64,000 bases of DNA from Kribbella kalugense (GCF_004365875.1 NZ_SODF01000001.1:3286001-3350000), one strand, 5' to 3'. Counted from the first letter of the stretch, positions 7,805-17,062 are shown. Program-made: numbers and translations. The notes: generated from the letters alone by a model not told the origin.

Positions 7805-9241
7805 TCAGTGACCCTTCTTTGCGTAGCGTGCCTCGATCTGGGCGACATCGGCAGGCCCACCCGGAAGGTGGATGCTGCGATAGACGCTGGGCTCGATGCC
7901 GCGTGCGGCGAGTTTCTCGGCCGCGCTGGCGATCACCGCCCAGAGAGCGGTCACGGCACCAAGCCCCGACAGCGGCACCAAGGGTCGGTCAAGCAGGCGA
8001 ACGGTCAGGAACGCATCACCGTAGGGAGCTTGGTTGTCCAGTACAACGTCGGCGACATCCAGCAGCCGTCGTCCGGAAGGATGCTCTGGCTCGAGCCGAC
8101 TCGAGTGCTTCGATGCGGTGACCGCGACGACCGCCGCGCCCCGGTGCCTCGCCGCCATTGCCAGCTCGACGGTGTCGCGGCTGGTTCCCGACACCGACCC
8201 GATGATCAGTACTCCACCGCTCACTACCGACGCCGAGTCCAGCCCAGCCTCGATACGTGTCTGGCTGTCAGCGCCGGCAGGGATCTCCAGCCGGGTGAGG
8301 GCGACCAGGCCTCCGGTGCGGGCCACGAACTCGTGTGAAACCAGGTGCCCGGTGTCGTAGACGGCGACCCGGTGCCCACCGGCGATCGCGTCGGCGACCA
8401 GGCCTGCGGCCGCTTCGATCATCGGCCGTTGGTTGTCTCGAAGGTCGGCAAGCTCCTGCAGAACGCGTCCGAAGAGCCGGTCGACGGCTGGCTCAGTCGT
8501 CTCCGGAGCATCGGCCACGGGCTCGCGATCCTGCTCGGGGAGGGCGGCGACGAACCGGCGGGTGATGAACTCCGGAACAGTGATCGCGGACCCGACGACG
8601 ACAGCGTGAACACCTGCGGCGAAGCATGCCTGGATGTCCTCGATGGTCCAGATCCGTCCCTCGACGATCACCGGGATCCCCGGGAGATCGGCTACCAGAG
8701 CAGCCGCGAGTTCAAGCGCCGGCCCCGCCTCGTGCCGGCTGTACGGCGTATAGCCGGCGATGGTGGTGGCGACCAGATCGGCGCCCGCCTCCACCGCAGC
8801 CAGGCCTTCCGCGTGCGAGGCGATGTCCGCCATCACCGGTACGCCGCATTCGCGGTGAATCCGGGCGATGAGGTCGCCCACCGTGTCTCCCTCTGGCCGG
8901 GGGCGCTGTGTCGCGTCGATCGCGACCAGATCAGCACCCGCGTCGACGATCGCGCGAGCGGCATCGAAACCAGGCGTGATGAAGACGTCGAAACCAGTTC
9001 GGGGTTGCTTGTTGATCCCGATGATCGGCAACGCCGACTGCTTCCGGACCGCCGCGACATTCTCCGGGCGGTCGACCCGGAAGCCGTGTGCTCCGCCGCG
9101 ACCGGCCGAGGCCGCGAGGGCGGCAATCATGTCTGGCGAGTTCAACGGACTCTCCGGACCTGCTTGGCAGGACACGATCAGTCCGCCGCGAATTCTCCCC
9201 AGCAACGGGGTGTCTTCAGGCTTGCTCATATCGATGCTCAT
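7805..9241 (-). CDS. nanE: N-acetylmannosamine-6-phosphate epimerase (NanE) fused to a SIS domain
   Basis: A 478-aa two-domain protein. Residues 1-235 form a NanE-type TIM barrel: IIGINK with a probable catalytic Lys78, ADLVAIDAT, VPVMADI and VIVEGRI with a probable catalytic Glu194, each equivalent by position to active-site residues of characterised NanE. NanE interconverts ManNAc-6-P and GlcNAc-6-P. Residues about 255-478 form a complete SIS domain (VYDTGHLVSHEF, IIGSVSGTSRDT) similar to the separate SIS protein encoded next. The ATG at 9241 follows GAGG; longer frames upstream overlap the kinase gene. NanE is normally a stand-alone enzyme of about 230 residues, so the fusion is unusual. 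Confidence 0.85.
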   Translation of the reverse strand: MSIDMSKPEDTPLLGRIRGGLIVSCQAGPESPLNSPDMIAALAASAGRGGAHGFRVDRPENVAAVRKQSALPIIGINKQPRTGFDVFITPGFDAARAIVDAGADLVAIDATQRPRPEGDTVGDLIARIHRECGVPVMADIASHAEGLAAVEAGADLVATTIAGYTPYSRHEAGPALELAAALVADLPGIPVIVEGRIWTIEDIQACFAAGVHAVVVGSAITVPEFITRRFVAALPEQDREPVADAPETTEPAVDRLFGRVLQELADLRDNQRPMIEAAAGLVADAIAGGHRVAVYDTGHLVSHEFVARTGGLVALTRLEIPAGADSQTRIEAGLDSASVVSGGVLIIGSVSGTSRDTVELAMAARHRGAAVVAVTASKHSSRLEPEHPSGRRLLDVADVVLDNQAPYGDAFLTVRLLDRPLVPLSGLGAVTALWAVIASAAEKLAARGIEPSVYRSIHLPGGPADVAQIEARYAKKGH

Positions 9242-9254
9242 GGTGTGTGCGACC

Positions 9255-10334
9255 TCAAAAATGTGTAGGGCTGGGATGGATGTCGGTCTTCGCCAGCATC
9301 GGCAGCAGTGACGACAGCGATGACTCGATGCGGGCCTCGACGATGGGATCCGCGGCGGGTACGCCGAGACTGAGCAACGCCAACCAATAGGCACCGATGA
9401 CCGGAGGGTGACGTGGATCGAGGAGAGTGTGGTCCGGCATCAGTACCCGCAGCCGATCAGCGAACGAAATCCAGACGCGGTTCCGAGGCCGGAACACTCC
9501 GCCAGCCGGTACGACGCTCTGCCAGCTCACCGCCGGGTCCGTCAGGGGCACAATGCCCGCCGCACGTGCGGTTTGCGCAGCCAGAGTCGCCAGGTGGTGA
9601 CCAGCCTGGTCGGCGATTCGTACGGCGATGGGGTCCCCGTCACTGGCCGCGGCGACGACTGGCTGTGCGAGGGCCGCTACGGCCGCGCGATCGAGGTCGG
9701 CGTAAACCCGTGCCGCGACGCCACGGAGATCCTGCGCGGCGAAGTGTTCGACGACACGATCGACAAACTCGGTTCCGGCCGTCCATTCGGTTCGGGCACT
9801 TTCGACGATGGCGATAGCTGCCTTGATGGCCTCGAGCCCGATCCAGAAACCACTGCCTTCATCTCCTAGCAGGAATCCCCAGCCGCCACGGATAACCGGC
9901 TTGCCCTCTGGCGGCACCGCGACGGCGATCGATCCGGTCCCGGCGATTACCGCGATGCCAGGACCACCCTGCGTGCCCGCGGCTAGCGCGGCCAGCGCGT
10001 CTGACTCCGCGACGATCCGGCGGCAGTCTGCGAGGCCTGCGACGATGCCCGGCGCGATGTCTGCGCCACCGGTCAGCGACAGGTAGGCGACCTCGATATG
10101 GACATCGCCCGGCGGTCCGACCGAACCCTCCGCGGTCGTAAGGGCTCCAATGACCGCCGCACGGAGAGCGCGGGTCATGACCTCATGGTTGCGCTCCGTC
10201 CGGACATGGACCAATGGGCCGCCACGACCAACGCCGAGCACCGTGCCGTCGTCTCGGCCGAGTACGGCGAGCGTGGCCGTCTGACCGCCGTCGACGGCCA
10301 GCACAAGCCGGCCCGCACCGGCCGTGTCAGCCAC
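9255..10334 (-). CDS. BadF/BadG-type N-acetylhexosamine kinase
   Basis: A 359-aa kinase of the ASKHA fold. The phosphate-1 loop is DGGQT (residues 15-19) and the phosphate-2 motif is AGTGS (131-135), followed by RGGWGFLLGDEGSGFWIG, the signature of the BadF/BadG/BcrA/BcrD ATPase family that includes eukaryotic-type GlcNAc kinases. It probably phosphorylates an imported amino sugar in the cytoplasm, feeding the NanE-SIS enzyme. The GTG start at 10334 overlaps the end of the upstream permease gene by eight bases, a sign of tight operon coupling. Confidence 0.85.
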   Translation of the reverse strand: MADTAGAGRLVLAVDGGQTATLAVLGRDDGTVLGVGRGGPLVHVRTERNHEVMTRALRAAVIGALTTAEGSVGPPGDVHIEVAYLSLTGGADIAPGIVAGLADCRRIVAESDALAALAAGTQGGPGIAVIAGTGSIAVAVPPEGKPVIRGGWGFLLGDEGSGFWIGLEAIKAAIAIVESARTEWTAGTEFVDRVVEHFAAQDLRGVAARVYADLDRAAVAALAQPVVAAASDGDPIAVRIADQAGHHLATLAAQTARAAGIVPLTDPAVSWQSVVPAGGVFRPRNRVWISFADRLRVLMPDHTLLDPRHPPVIGAYWLALLSLGVPAADPIVEARIESSLSSLLPMLAKTDIHPSPTHF

Positions 10335-11184
10335 GGACAGCTCCCGCCATGACGCCTCTCACGATGAATCGCTGGAAGACCAGGTAGATGGCCAGGGCGG
10401 GAACCATCGTGATCGTCGTCGCGGCCATCATCAGCCCGTACTGCGAGAAGAACGTCCCTTGGAAGGTCATCAGGCCAACCTGCAAGGGCATCCGTTGCTG
10501 ATCGGAGAAAACGACCAGGGCGAACAGGAATTCGTTCCAGACGCTGAGGGCGGTGAAGATGGTGATGGTCGCCAGGGCGGGTTTGGCCAGCGGCAGCGCG
10601 ATCAGCCGATAGACCTGAAGCCGGGTGGCGCCGTCGATCCTGGCACTCTCCTCGATCTCCCGCGGGATCTCCTCGAAGAAGCTGCGAAGGATGAAGATCG
10701 CCACCGGCAGACCGGCGTTGATCATTGGAAGGATGTATCCCAGCGGAGTGTCGATCAGACCGAGATTCACCAGCAGTACGTACAGCGGAATGAAGGACCC
10801 AGGAAGCGGGAAGGTCAGAAAGATGAGGAACAGGTAGAACACGAGGTTCTTCAGCGGGAAGCGCATCCGGGCGAACGCGTACGCCGCCAGCGACGAGATG
10901 ATGAGAACGCCCGCGACAATCGTGACGGTGTAGATGACGCTGTTCTTGAAGTACGTGCTGAAATGCGCTTGCGTCCAGGCCTGGGTGTAGTTGCCGAGCT
11001 CAAGGTGACGCGGGATCAGATGGATGCCGGAGTAGATCTCCTGATTACTCTGCAGCGACGCCGACAGGGTCCACAGCAAGGGCAGCAAAGAGGCGACCGC
11101 CCACCCCAGCAGCGCAAGGTGAAGCAAGCGGCGCCGCGGCGCCCGTGAACCACGCGAGAGGAGCCGGCCCGCTGATGTGCTCAT
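10327..11184 (-). CDS. ABC sugar importer permease (MalG type)
   Basis: A 285-aa inner-membrane protein with six predicted membrane helices and the binding-protein-dependent permease EAA loop EESARIDGATRLQVYRLIAL, where the ATPase docks. Its length and second place in the permease pair fit the MalG/CUT1 family, which imports oligosaccharides or amino sugars. Its ATG overlaps the TGA of the MalF-type permease (ATGA). No ATPase gene is in the operon. Many actinobacterial CUT1 systems share one MsiK-type ATPase encoded elsewhere, and I infer the same here. Confidence 0.92.
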   Translation of the reverse strand: MSTSAGRLLSRGSRAPRRRLLHLALLGWAVASLLPLLWTLSASLQSNQEIYSGIHLIPRHLELGNYTQAWTQAHFSTYFKNSVIYTVTIVAGVLIISSLAAYAFARMRFPLKNLVFYLFLIFLTFPLPGSFIPLYVLLVNLGLIDTPLGYILPMINAGLPVAIFILRSFFEEIPREIEESARIDGATRLQVYRLIALPLAKPALATITIFTALSVWNEFLFALVVFSDQQRMPLQVGLMTFQGTFFSQYGLMMAATTITMVPALAIYLVFQRFIVRGVMAGAVRG

Positions 11185-12260
11185 CGATCCGCTCCGCGGC
11201 GAGCAAGGCGCAGTTGCGCGATGGACACGGCGAGGAGAAGCACTCCGAAGATCACGGCCAGGGCCGACGCGTAGCCGAAATGAAACAGACCGAACGCTTC
11301 CCGGTAGATGTGCAGCACCGGCACTTCGGTCGAATACCCCGGCCCGCCGTTGGTCATGGCAAGCACCAGATTGAACATCTGCATGGCCCCCAGAATGGTA
11401 AGAATGTTGACGGTGGTGATGACCGGTCGGAGCAATGGCAGCGTGATGCTGAAGAAGATCCGCCGCTCCGAGGCACCATCGACAGCAGCTGCCTCGTACA
11501 CCTCATCCGGGATCGATTGGAGCCCGGCGAGGTAGAGCAGGAACGGGTACCCAACCCCCTGCCAGATCGACGCCAGCGACACCGCCCACAACGCCGTACC
11601 GCCGTCACCGAGCCATGCTCGTGCCACGGAGTGCAGGCCCAGTTGGTCGAAGGCCTGGTTGATCGGGCCGCCGTACGGCTGGTACAGCCACTTCCAGATC
11701 ACCGCGACGACGATGCCGCTGAGGATGGTGGGGACGTAGAAGGCGGTGCGGTACGCCGCCCGGCCGCGCCGGACCCGCTCCACACCGACCGCCAGGAGTA
11801 GTCCGAGCGGTGTCATCAACAGCAGGGCGGCGGCGACGAACAAGCCGCCGTTCAGCAACGATCGCCACCACAGGCTGTCGTGGAGTGCCGCGCTGTAGTT
11901 GTCCAGACCAACGAAGTTGGCGTGGTTCGACAGACCGTCCCAATCGCTGAAGCTGAGCGAGATCGTCCGGACGAATGGGTACACCGTGAACAGCAGAAAG
12001 AACGCCAGTGCCGGTACGACGAACAAAAGACCTTGTTTCCAGTCCTGATCGTAGCGGCGCTGGGACCGCGCCGGGCGGGCGGGCCGGTTGCCCGGCGCGG
12101 TCGCTTCCAGCACCTCACCCGAGCCAGACGGCCCCGCCGATACCGGCGACGGGACCGCCTGCGGCTCACCAACCGGAGGTGAGGGATTCGGCCGACCGGA
12201 ATCGGACTGGCCGGCAGAACCGGTCGCCGAGCCTGCGTTGGATCGAGTGGGGTGGTTCAC
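11181..12260 (-). CDS. ABC sugar importer permease (MalF type)
   Basis: A 359-aa membrane protein. A long Pro/Ser-rich cytoplasmic N-terminus (about 75 residues) is followed by six membrane helices starting at GLLFVVPALAFFLLF, with the EAA loop DEVYEAAAVDGASERRIFF. It pairs with the MalG-type permease to form the channel of a CUT1 importer. I chose the GTG at 12260, 28 bases after the end of the binding-protein gene; no strong ribosome site decides this. The extended N-terminal tail is longer than usual but low in complexity. Confidence 0.9.
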   Translation of the reverse strand: MNHPTRSNAGSATGSAGQSDSGRPNPSPPVGEPQAVPSPVSAGPSGSGEVLEATAPGNRPARPARSQRRYDQDWKQGLLFVVPALAFFLLFTVYPFVRTISLSFSDWDGLSNHANFVGLDNYSAALHDSLWWRSLLNGGLFVAAALLLMTPLGLLLAVGVERVRRGRAAYRTAFYVPTILSGIVVAVIWKWLYQPYGGPINQAFDQLGLHSVARAWLGDGGTALWAVSLASIWQGVGYPFLLYLAGLQSIPDEVYEAAAVDGASERRIFFSITLPLLRPVITTVNILTILGAMQMFNLVLAMTNGGPGYSTEVPVLHIYREAFGLFHFGYASALAVIFGVLLLAVSIAQLRLARRGADR

Positions 12261-12288
12261 CTGGACCGTCGCTTTCTTCAGTCGATCG

Positions 12289-13656
12289 TCACTTGGCCTG
12301 GCCGGTGGACTGGGCGTGTTGTAACGCAGCGGCGACGGCGGCCGGTGCTGACTTGCCGGCCAGGATGTTCTGCAGACCGGCATGCAGGGACGTGTTCACC
12401 GCGGCAGGCATGCTGTGCGGCAGCGAGGGGAAGACCTTGTCCATCTCAGCCGCGAACTTCTGCAGCACTGGTGTGGTCGAGATCTTGCCGGCGACCTCGC
12501 GGTTGGCCGGGAGGTTCGCGCTGGTCGTGGCGTACTTCACCTGCTGGTCAGGGTCGGTCAACCAGCGCACGAACTTGACCGCTTCGTCCTTGTGCGGCGA
12601 TGTACCGACGACGAGGAGTTGAGCTCCGACCCCACCGGGGATGGCGAGCTTTCCTGTGGCGCCGCCGACCGAGGGCGGCAACATCACGTCGTAGTCGGTG
12701 AATCCTGGATTCTTCTGCTTGAAGACGCCGACCGCCCACGAGCCGTCGAAGATCATGCCTGCCTGACCGTTCGCGAACAGGCTCTCCGCTGCCGGCATAT
12801 CTGCGGCGAGAATCCCCTGTGCGAGCGCCTTGGACTCACGCAACTGCTGGAACAGTCCGAGGAAATCCAGCCAGGCAGGATCTGTGTACTTCCGCTTGCC
12901 GCTGAAGGTGGCGTCCATCGCGTCGGCGCCGATGACGTCGTACTGGTACATCTGGGCGAAGGAGTCGAGAGGCCAGGACGCGAACCCGGACGTGAAAGGA
13001 ACGACACCTGCCGTGGCGAGCTTCGCGCTGGCGTCGAGGAAGTCCGCGAAGGTCGCTGGCGGCGCGCTGATCCCAGCCTTCGCGAAGTGCTTGGTGTTGT
13101 AGAGGATCTGCATGTTGTTCGCGTCGAGCGGCACGAGGTAGGGACCAGGTGGGACGCCGAAGCTGTTGCCGGGTTGGAAGGAGCCGGCCTGCAGGTGTGC
13201 GGGATAAAACCGCTGGCTCCAGCCGTCGTTCATGGCTGCCTGGAGGTTGAGGATCGTTCCCTGCTTGGCGTACGGCGCCAGCCCGTCACCGACCCCGGTC
13301 CAGCCTGCCGCGACGTCGGGAAGCCGTCCGGCCTGCGCGGCTGCCTGGAACTTCTGGCCCAAGGTGTCGCCCGGAATGAGCTGCAACTTCACCGTCACAC
13401 CGGTCTGATCGTGGTACTGATCGGCGAACTGTTGTAGCAATTCGGCGCGGTCCGTGAAGTAGTGCCAGAAGTTCAGGGTGACCGACGACTTGCCTGAGCT
13501 GCTGCTCGCGCTCGACTTGTCGTTGCCGCCGGGGGCGCATCCTGCGACCGTCAGAGAGATTCCGGCCAGGGCGGTCAGGACGGAGCGACGGCTGAACCCG
13601 CGGGGGGTTTGTTCAGCCGTAGCCGAGGCGGGTGGTGGTACGTGAGACCTGTTCAT
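12289..13656 (-). CDS. Extracellular solute-binding lipoprotein of the sugar ABC importer
   Basis: A 455-aa binding protein. The signal region has twin arginines (RRSV) and ends in a lipobox (VAGC), so it is an exported lipoprotein, possibly through Tat. The mature part is a family-1 solute-binding protein: VTLNFWHYFTDRAELL, then a long alpha/beta fold with many aromatic residues for sugar stacking. The ATG at 13656 follows AAAGG; the frame upstream overlaps the 838-aa gene on the same strand. It delivers substrate to the two permeases downstream. The nature of the operon suggests an amino-sugar-containing glycan fragment. Confidence 0.9.
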   Translation of the reverse strand: MNRSHVPPPASATAEQTPRGFSRRSVLTALAGISLTVAGCAPGGNDKSSASSSSGKSSVTLNFWHYFTDRAELLQQFADQYHDQTGVTVKLQLIPGDTLGQKFQAAAQAGRLPDVAAGWTGVGDGLAPYAKQGTILNLQAAMNDGWSQRFYPAHLQAGSFQPGNSFGVPPGPYLVPLDANNMQILYNTKHFAKAGISAPPATFADFLDASAKLATAGVVPFTSGFASWPLDSFAQMYQYDVIGADAMDATFSGKRKYTDPAWLDFLGLFQQLRESKALAQGILAADMPAAESLFANGQAGMIFDGSWAVGVFKQKNPGFTDYDVMLPPSVGGATGKLAIPGGVGAQLLVVGTSPHKDEAVKFVRWLTDPDQQVKYATTSANLPANREVAGKISTTPVLQKFAAEMDKVFPSLPHSMPAAVNTSLHAGLQNILAGKSAPAAVAAALQHAQSTGQAK

Positions 13657-13684
13657 CGGATAGTCACGCCTTTCGGGTTCCTGG

Positions 13685-16201
13685 TCAGAACCACAGCGAG
13701 TGGTCGCGGTCGAAGGTGAGAATGCGGATGAGGTGGCCGGCAGTGATCGCCAGCGTGGCCGGGTTGCGGCGTCCCTCGATGCTGAGATATTCGTCGACGA
13801 AGTGCTGGGCGGCAGCTGGATCCCCGACCCGCAGGGCGGCCTGGGCCCACCACATGTATTGGGGCGTGTCATTGATGGCCAGCGGTCGCTGATCAGCCTG
13901 GCCGACATCAAATTTCTGCACGAGTTGCTGGAACAGCGGGAGGTCCCCCGGTCCACCGATGTGCGATAGCGGGAGCACCGATGCCAGCGCGTCGGGGAAC
14001 CAATGCTCGAGCGGACCTTCCTGGATTCCGTTCGGATGGACGGCTACCGCGAAGTGCCCATCTGGCTGCACCGGATAGCGCGCACGCAGCGCGTAGAGGT
14101 TGCGCGCGGCGAGATAGGCGGCGAGACGGCGCTGCACGGCATCGTGTACGTCGCGGGCGAGGCGGACCGCCGCGACCTCTCCGTTGTAGGTCTCGGCGTT
14201 GTCCATCGCGAACCGGACCGGGTAGCTCTGCTTGGCGATGGTCGTGCCATCGGTCAGGAAGACGGTGTCGAGAGCGCGTTCCGCCTTGGTCACAAAGGGC
14301 TGCACGGCCTGCAGGTACTGCTTCCGGGCTACCCCGGCCGGCGTGACCTGAACGCGCTTCTGCACCGCCAACAGGTAGGTGGCCGCGTACGAGTCCACAG
14401 AGTCGTGGTCGCCGGTGTCGACGCAGTTCGGGTATACACCCAAGCAGTCGTCGACGATTCCGTCCGCGTCCATATGACTCTGGTACCAAGCCAACCACTG
14501 GTCGGCCGCTTCCCGGTAGGCACGTTTTCCGGTCACCTCGAAGGCTCGCAGCAGTCCGAGGGTGGCGTAGTTCGCGGCGTATGGATCGACCTTGCCGCTC
14601 CAGGGATCGCCAACCGGTCCAACCACCAAGCTGCCGTCAGGCTTCTGGCTGGTCAGAATCTGGTCCGCCAGTTCCCGGACCTGTGTCTTGATCTCCGGGG
14701 TCAGGCTGCCAACCGGCGAATCGTCATCCTTGGCCGCAGCCCGCACCTGTGTAGCGAAGGGCGTCAGACTCTGAGTCACCTGCACATCGTCGACAGTGAA
14801 GGCGGCCTCACCACCTGTCGCCGTTTCCAGCTTCAACTCAACGCTCCGCACGAACTGACCGACCAGCCCCGGGTCGATATCGGACAATGCGAGTTGGACG
14901 TGCCGCCATTCGCCGGTCGGAATCGATCCGGCGTCGAGCACCCGGAACTTCGTGTATCCCGCGTCCGTGGCAGCCGCGACGACAAGATCGGCGGGCTCAG
15001 CAGAGCCGTCCACGCGGAACCAGAATCCGATCGAGCTGTTCTCATCGAGCCAGTGCGCCGTCCGGATGTGGGAGATAACGAACGGCCCAGCGGCGGTGCC
15101 GACACCTTGCAGCGCGGTTCCACCGGAGTGCACCGGGCTGGTGACGATCTGGGCCGACGAGCTATCCGCGTTGCTGTACAGACTCCACGGCGCGGCGCTG
15201 GTCAGCTCATCGCGCAACAACGTTTCGGGAGGCGCCGGATTCGTGCCTGCGGCCGTCCGGAAACCCCAGGTGATCGGTTGGTCGAGCGATACGCCCGCGG
15301 CAGATCGCACGTCGGTGATGCTCACATCGACGTCCGCATTCGGCGGTAGCGGATGGAGAGGGACGACCATCACCGCGTGCTGACCGGCCGCGTAGCGGAC
15401 CGCCGCTGGGACCGCCTGTCCCGCGATACTGACGGTCGCGGAGGCGTCGGTCACGCTGGTGCGGTCCAGCGCCGTGTTCAGGAAGGCTGTGATGACCCTG
15501 TTCGGACGGACGTTGGTCGCCCCATCGACCGGCGAGGTCGCACTAGCCTGCGGTGGCGGCTGAACACCGTTTGCGATCTCGACATCGTCGATGGTGAAGT
15601 CCGCCGTACCGGCTGCTGAATCGGTGACGGCCTTCACAACGAATCGGGTGATAGCGGCCCCGGCGAGCTGATCGGACACGTCCGTCAGCGCTATCGATGC
15701 TCGAGTCCAGGCGCCGGTAGCGATCCCCGCCGGCACCGTCGTGAAGTAGTCCGCTCCAGCGGCGGTGCGGACCTCGACCACCAAACTGCGGAAGGTGGCG
15801 GTTCCTTCGGCCAGGTACCAGAAACTCAGGGCTGAGTTGTCCTCGTTGAACGACAGGCCGTCGCGGATGTGCGCCAAGCCGATCTCGGACTGAGCCGGAT
15901 CAGCGGTGGCGGTACCACGGAGCGCACCAATACCACCGTGTGTCGGCGAATTCACGACCTGTGCCGCACCGTCGCGGCCGTTGGTGTAGTACGTCCAGCC
16001 AGGGGCTCCTGCTTCGAAGTCCTCGCTGAAAACCACACTAGCCCCACCGGCCGCGGTCGCCGTGCGGGCCGAGGCTGGGCATGCCAAGGTTGCACACAGA
16101 GCCAGCACGGTGACCGCAACTGCGACGGCGATCGCGCGCGGTTTGGACGTGTTGCTCGACCGGAATGACGAGTTCAGAGAGGACGGCGGGAGGAAGAACA
16201 T
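13685..16201 (-). CDS. Secreted multidomain glycan-active-like protein
   Basis: An 838-aa exported protein and the first gene of the amino-sugar operon, starting after GAGGAG. After a signal peptide (about 1-50) come two related beta-sandwich modules (about 55-212 and 330-480; each opens with a W-x2-Y-near motif and ends in FTIDDVEI or FTVDDVQV), like carbohydrate-binding modules. Between them is a bacterial Ig-like domain (SPVDGATNVRPN, 218-320). The C-terminal 340 residues are helical with aromatic-rich motifs (VDPYAANYATLGLLRAF, MDNAETYNGEVAAVRLA), suggestive of an (alpha/alpha) barrel lyase or hydrolase. No catalytic residues can be assigned with certainty. It probably releases the oligosaccharide that the ABC system imports. 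Confidence 0.75.
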   Translation of the reverse strand: MFFLPPSSLNSSFRSSNTSKPRAIAVAVAVTVLALCATLACPASARTATAAGGASVVFSEDFEAGAPGWTYYTNGRDGAAQVVNSPTHGGIGALRGTATADPAQSEIGLAHIRDGLSFNEDNSALSFWYLAEGTATFRSLVVEVRTAAGADYFTTVPAGIATGAWTRASIALTDVSDQLAGAAITRFVVKAVTDSAAGTADFTIDDVEIANGVQPPPQASATSPVDGATNVRPNRVITAFLNTALDRTSVTDASATVSIAGQAVPAAVRYAAGQHAVMVVPLHPLPPNADVDVSITDVRSAAGVSLDQPITWGFRTAAGTNPAPPETLLRDELTSAAPWSLYSNADSSSAQIVTSPVHSGGTALQGVGTAAGPFVISHIRTAHWLDENSSIGFWFRVDGSAEPADLVVAAATDAGYTKFRVLDAGSIPTGEWRHVQLALSDIDPGLVGQFVRSVELKLETATGGEAAFTVDDVQVTQSLTPFATQVRAAAKDDDSPVGSLTPEIKTQVRELADQILTSQKPDGSLVVGPVGDPWSGKVDPYAANYATLGLLRAFEVTGKRAYREAADQWLAWYQSHMDADGIVDDCLGVYPNCVDTGDHDSVDSYAATYLLAVQKRVQVTPAGVARKQYLQAVQPFVTKAERALDTVFLTDGTTIAKQSYPVRFAMDNAETYNGEVAAVRLARDVHDAVQRRLAAYLAARNLYALRARYPVQPDGHFAVAVHPNGIQEGPLEHWFPDALASVLPLSHIGGPGDLPLFQQLVQKFDVGQADQRPLAINDTPQYMWWAQAALRVGDPAAAQHFVDEYLSIEGRRNPATLAITAGHLIRILTFDRDHSLWF

Positions 16202-16213
16202 GGCAGCTCCTCG

Positions 16214-16233
16214 TATAAGATGATATCTTTATA
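16214..16233. promoter_or_regulatory. Inverted repeat, probable GntR operator
   Basis: An AT-rich imperfect palindrome just upstream of the operon's first gene. Its core is AAGAT-GAT-ATCTT (16217-16229), flanked by TATA on both sides. It stands out in GC-rich DNA, lies 12 bases from the ATG at 16201, and is between that operon and the divergent GntR gene. I infer that it is the binding site of the 16316-17062 regulator. Confidence 0.6.
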
Positions 16234-16315
16234 CGGACTACTCAAACCGCCTGTCAAGCGATCCTCCGAGGCCACCGACGCCCGGTCCCGGAGAGACTCG
16301 AGGGAGTGACGTCAC

Positions 16316-17062
16316 GTGACCGCTGGGAGCGCGCCGCTGTACGCGCAGGTGACCGACATGCTGCGCACACGCATCGAAGGCAAGCACTGGAAGCCAGGCG
16401 ACCGGCTGCCGGCCGAGCAGCAGCTGTGCCAGGAGTTCCGCGTCAGCAGCATCACGATGCGGCGCGCGCTCGCGTCGCTGGTCGCCGAAGGGAAGCTCGT
16501 CCGGCACCAGGGCCGCGGCACATTCGTTGCCGACAGTCACCACCTCGTCCTAGGCCCACCCAGACTGTCCTCCTTCAGCGAGGATCTTCAGCAGCGCGGC
16601 TGGGCCTCGACCTCGAAGGTCCTGCGCCTCGAAACGATCTCCGGGCCTGAGGAGATCACCTCCCGGCTCGGCATGTCGCCAGGAGCCGAACTCACGGTTC
16701 TTCGACGGCTGCGACTGGCCGACGACGAGCCCATCGGGATCCAGACCGCTTGGCTTCCCGCGCATCTCGCTCCCGACCTCGACCAGGCCAGCAGTCTGGA
16801 GACGGAATCGCTGTATGAGGTTCTGCGCCGCGACTACGGCATCACCGCCACCCAGGCCACGGAAACCTTCAGCGCGGCACTCGTCGAGACTGGCGACGCC
16901 GACCTGCTGACCGTGCCCGCGGGATCGGCCGCGTTCCGGGTCGAGCGGCTCACGACCGACGGCACGAACCGCCCGATCGAGTTCGTCAGATCCGTCATCC
17001 GGGGCGACCGCTATACAGTCGCGCTCAACCTGTCCAGGTTGCCTGCGGGTATCGGGTCTTAG
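16316..17062 (+). CDS. GntR/HutC-family regulator with UTRA domain
   Basis: A 248-aa regulator. Residues 1-75 are a GntR winged helix (PLYAQVTDMLRTRI, GDRLPAEQQLCQEF, SSITMRRAL, GRGTFV). Residues about 90-240 form the UTRA ligand domain of the HutC subfamily (RLETISGPEEI, VLRRLRLADDEPI, FRVERLTTDGTNRPIEFVRS). Relatives sense sugar phosphates such as GlcN-6-P. It is divergent from the amino-sugar operon, so it most likely represses that operon until an internal sugar phosphate appears. Its end overlaps the convergent histidine-kinase gene by four bases. Confidence 0.88.
   Translation: MTAGSAPLYAQVTDMLRTRIEGKHWKPGDRLPAEQQLCQEFRVSSITMRRALASLVAEGKLVRHQGRGTFVADSHHLVLGPPRLSSFSEDLQQRGWASTSKVLRLETISGPEEITSRLGMSPGAELTVLRRLRLADDEPIGIQTAWLPAHLAPDLDQASSLETESLYEVLRRDYGITATQATETFSAALVETGDADLLTVPAGSAAFRVERLTTDGTNRPIEFVRSVIRGDRYTVALNLSRLPAGIGS

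Noticed and set aside
7316-9268. Plus-strand frames across the SIS and NanE-SIS genes (for example 8345-9268)
   Set aside because: Antisense shadows of well-defined minus-strand genes in a GC-rich genome.
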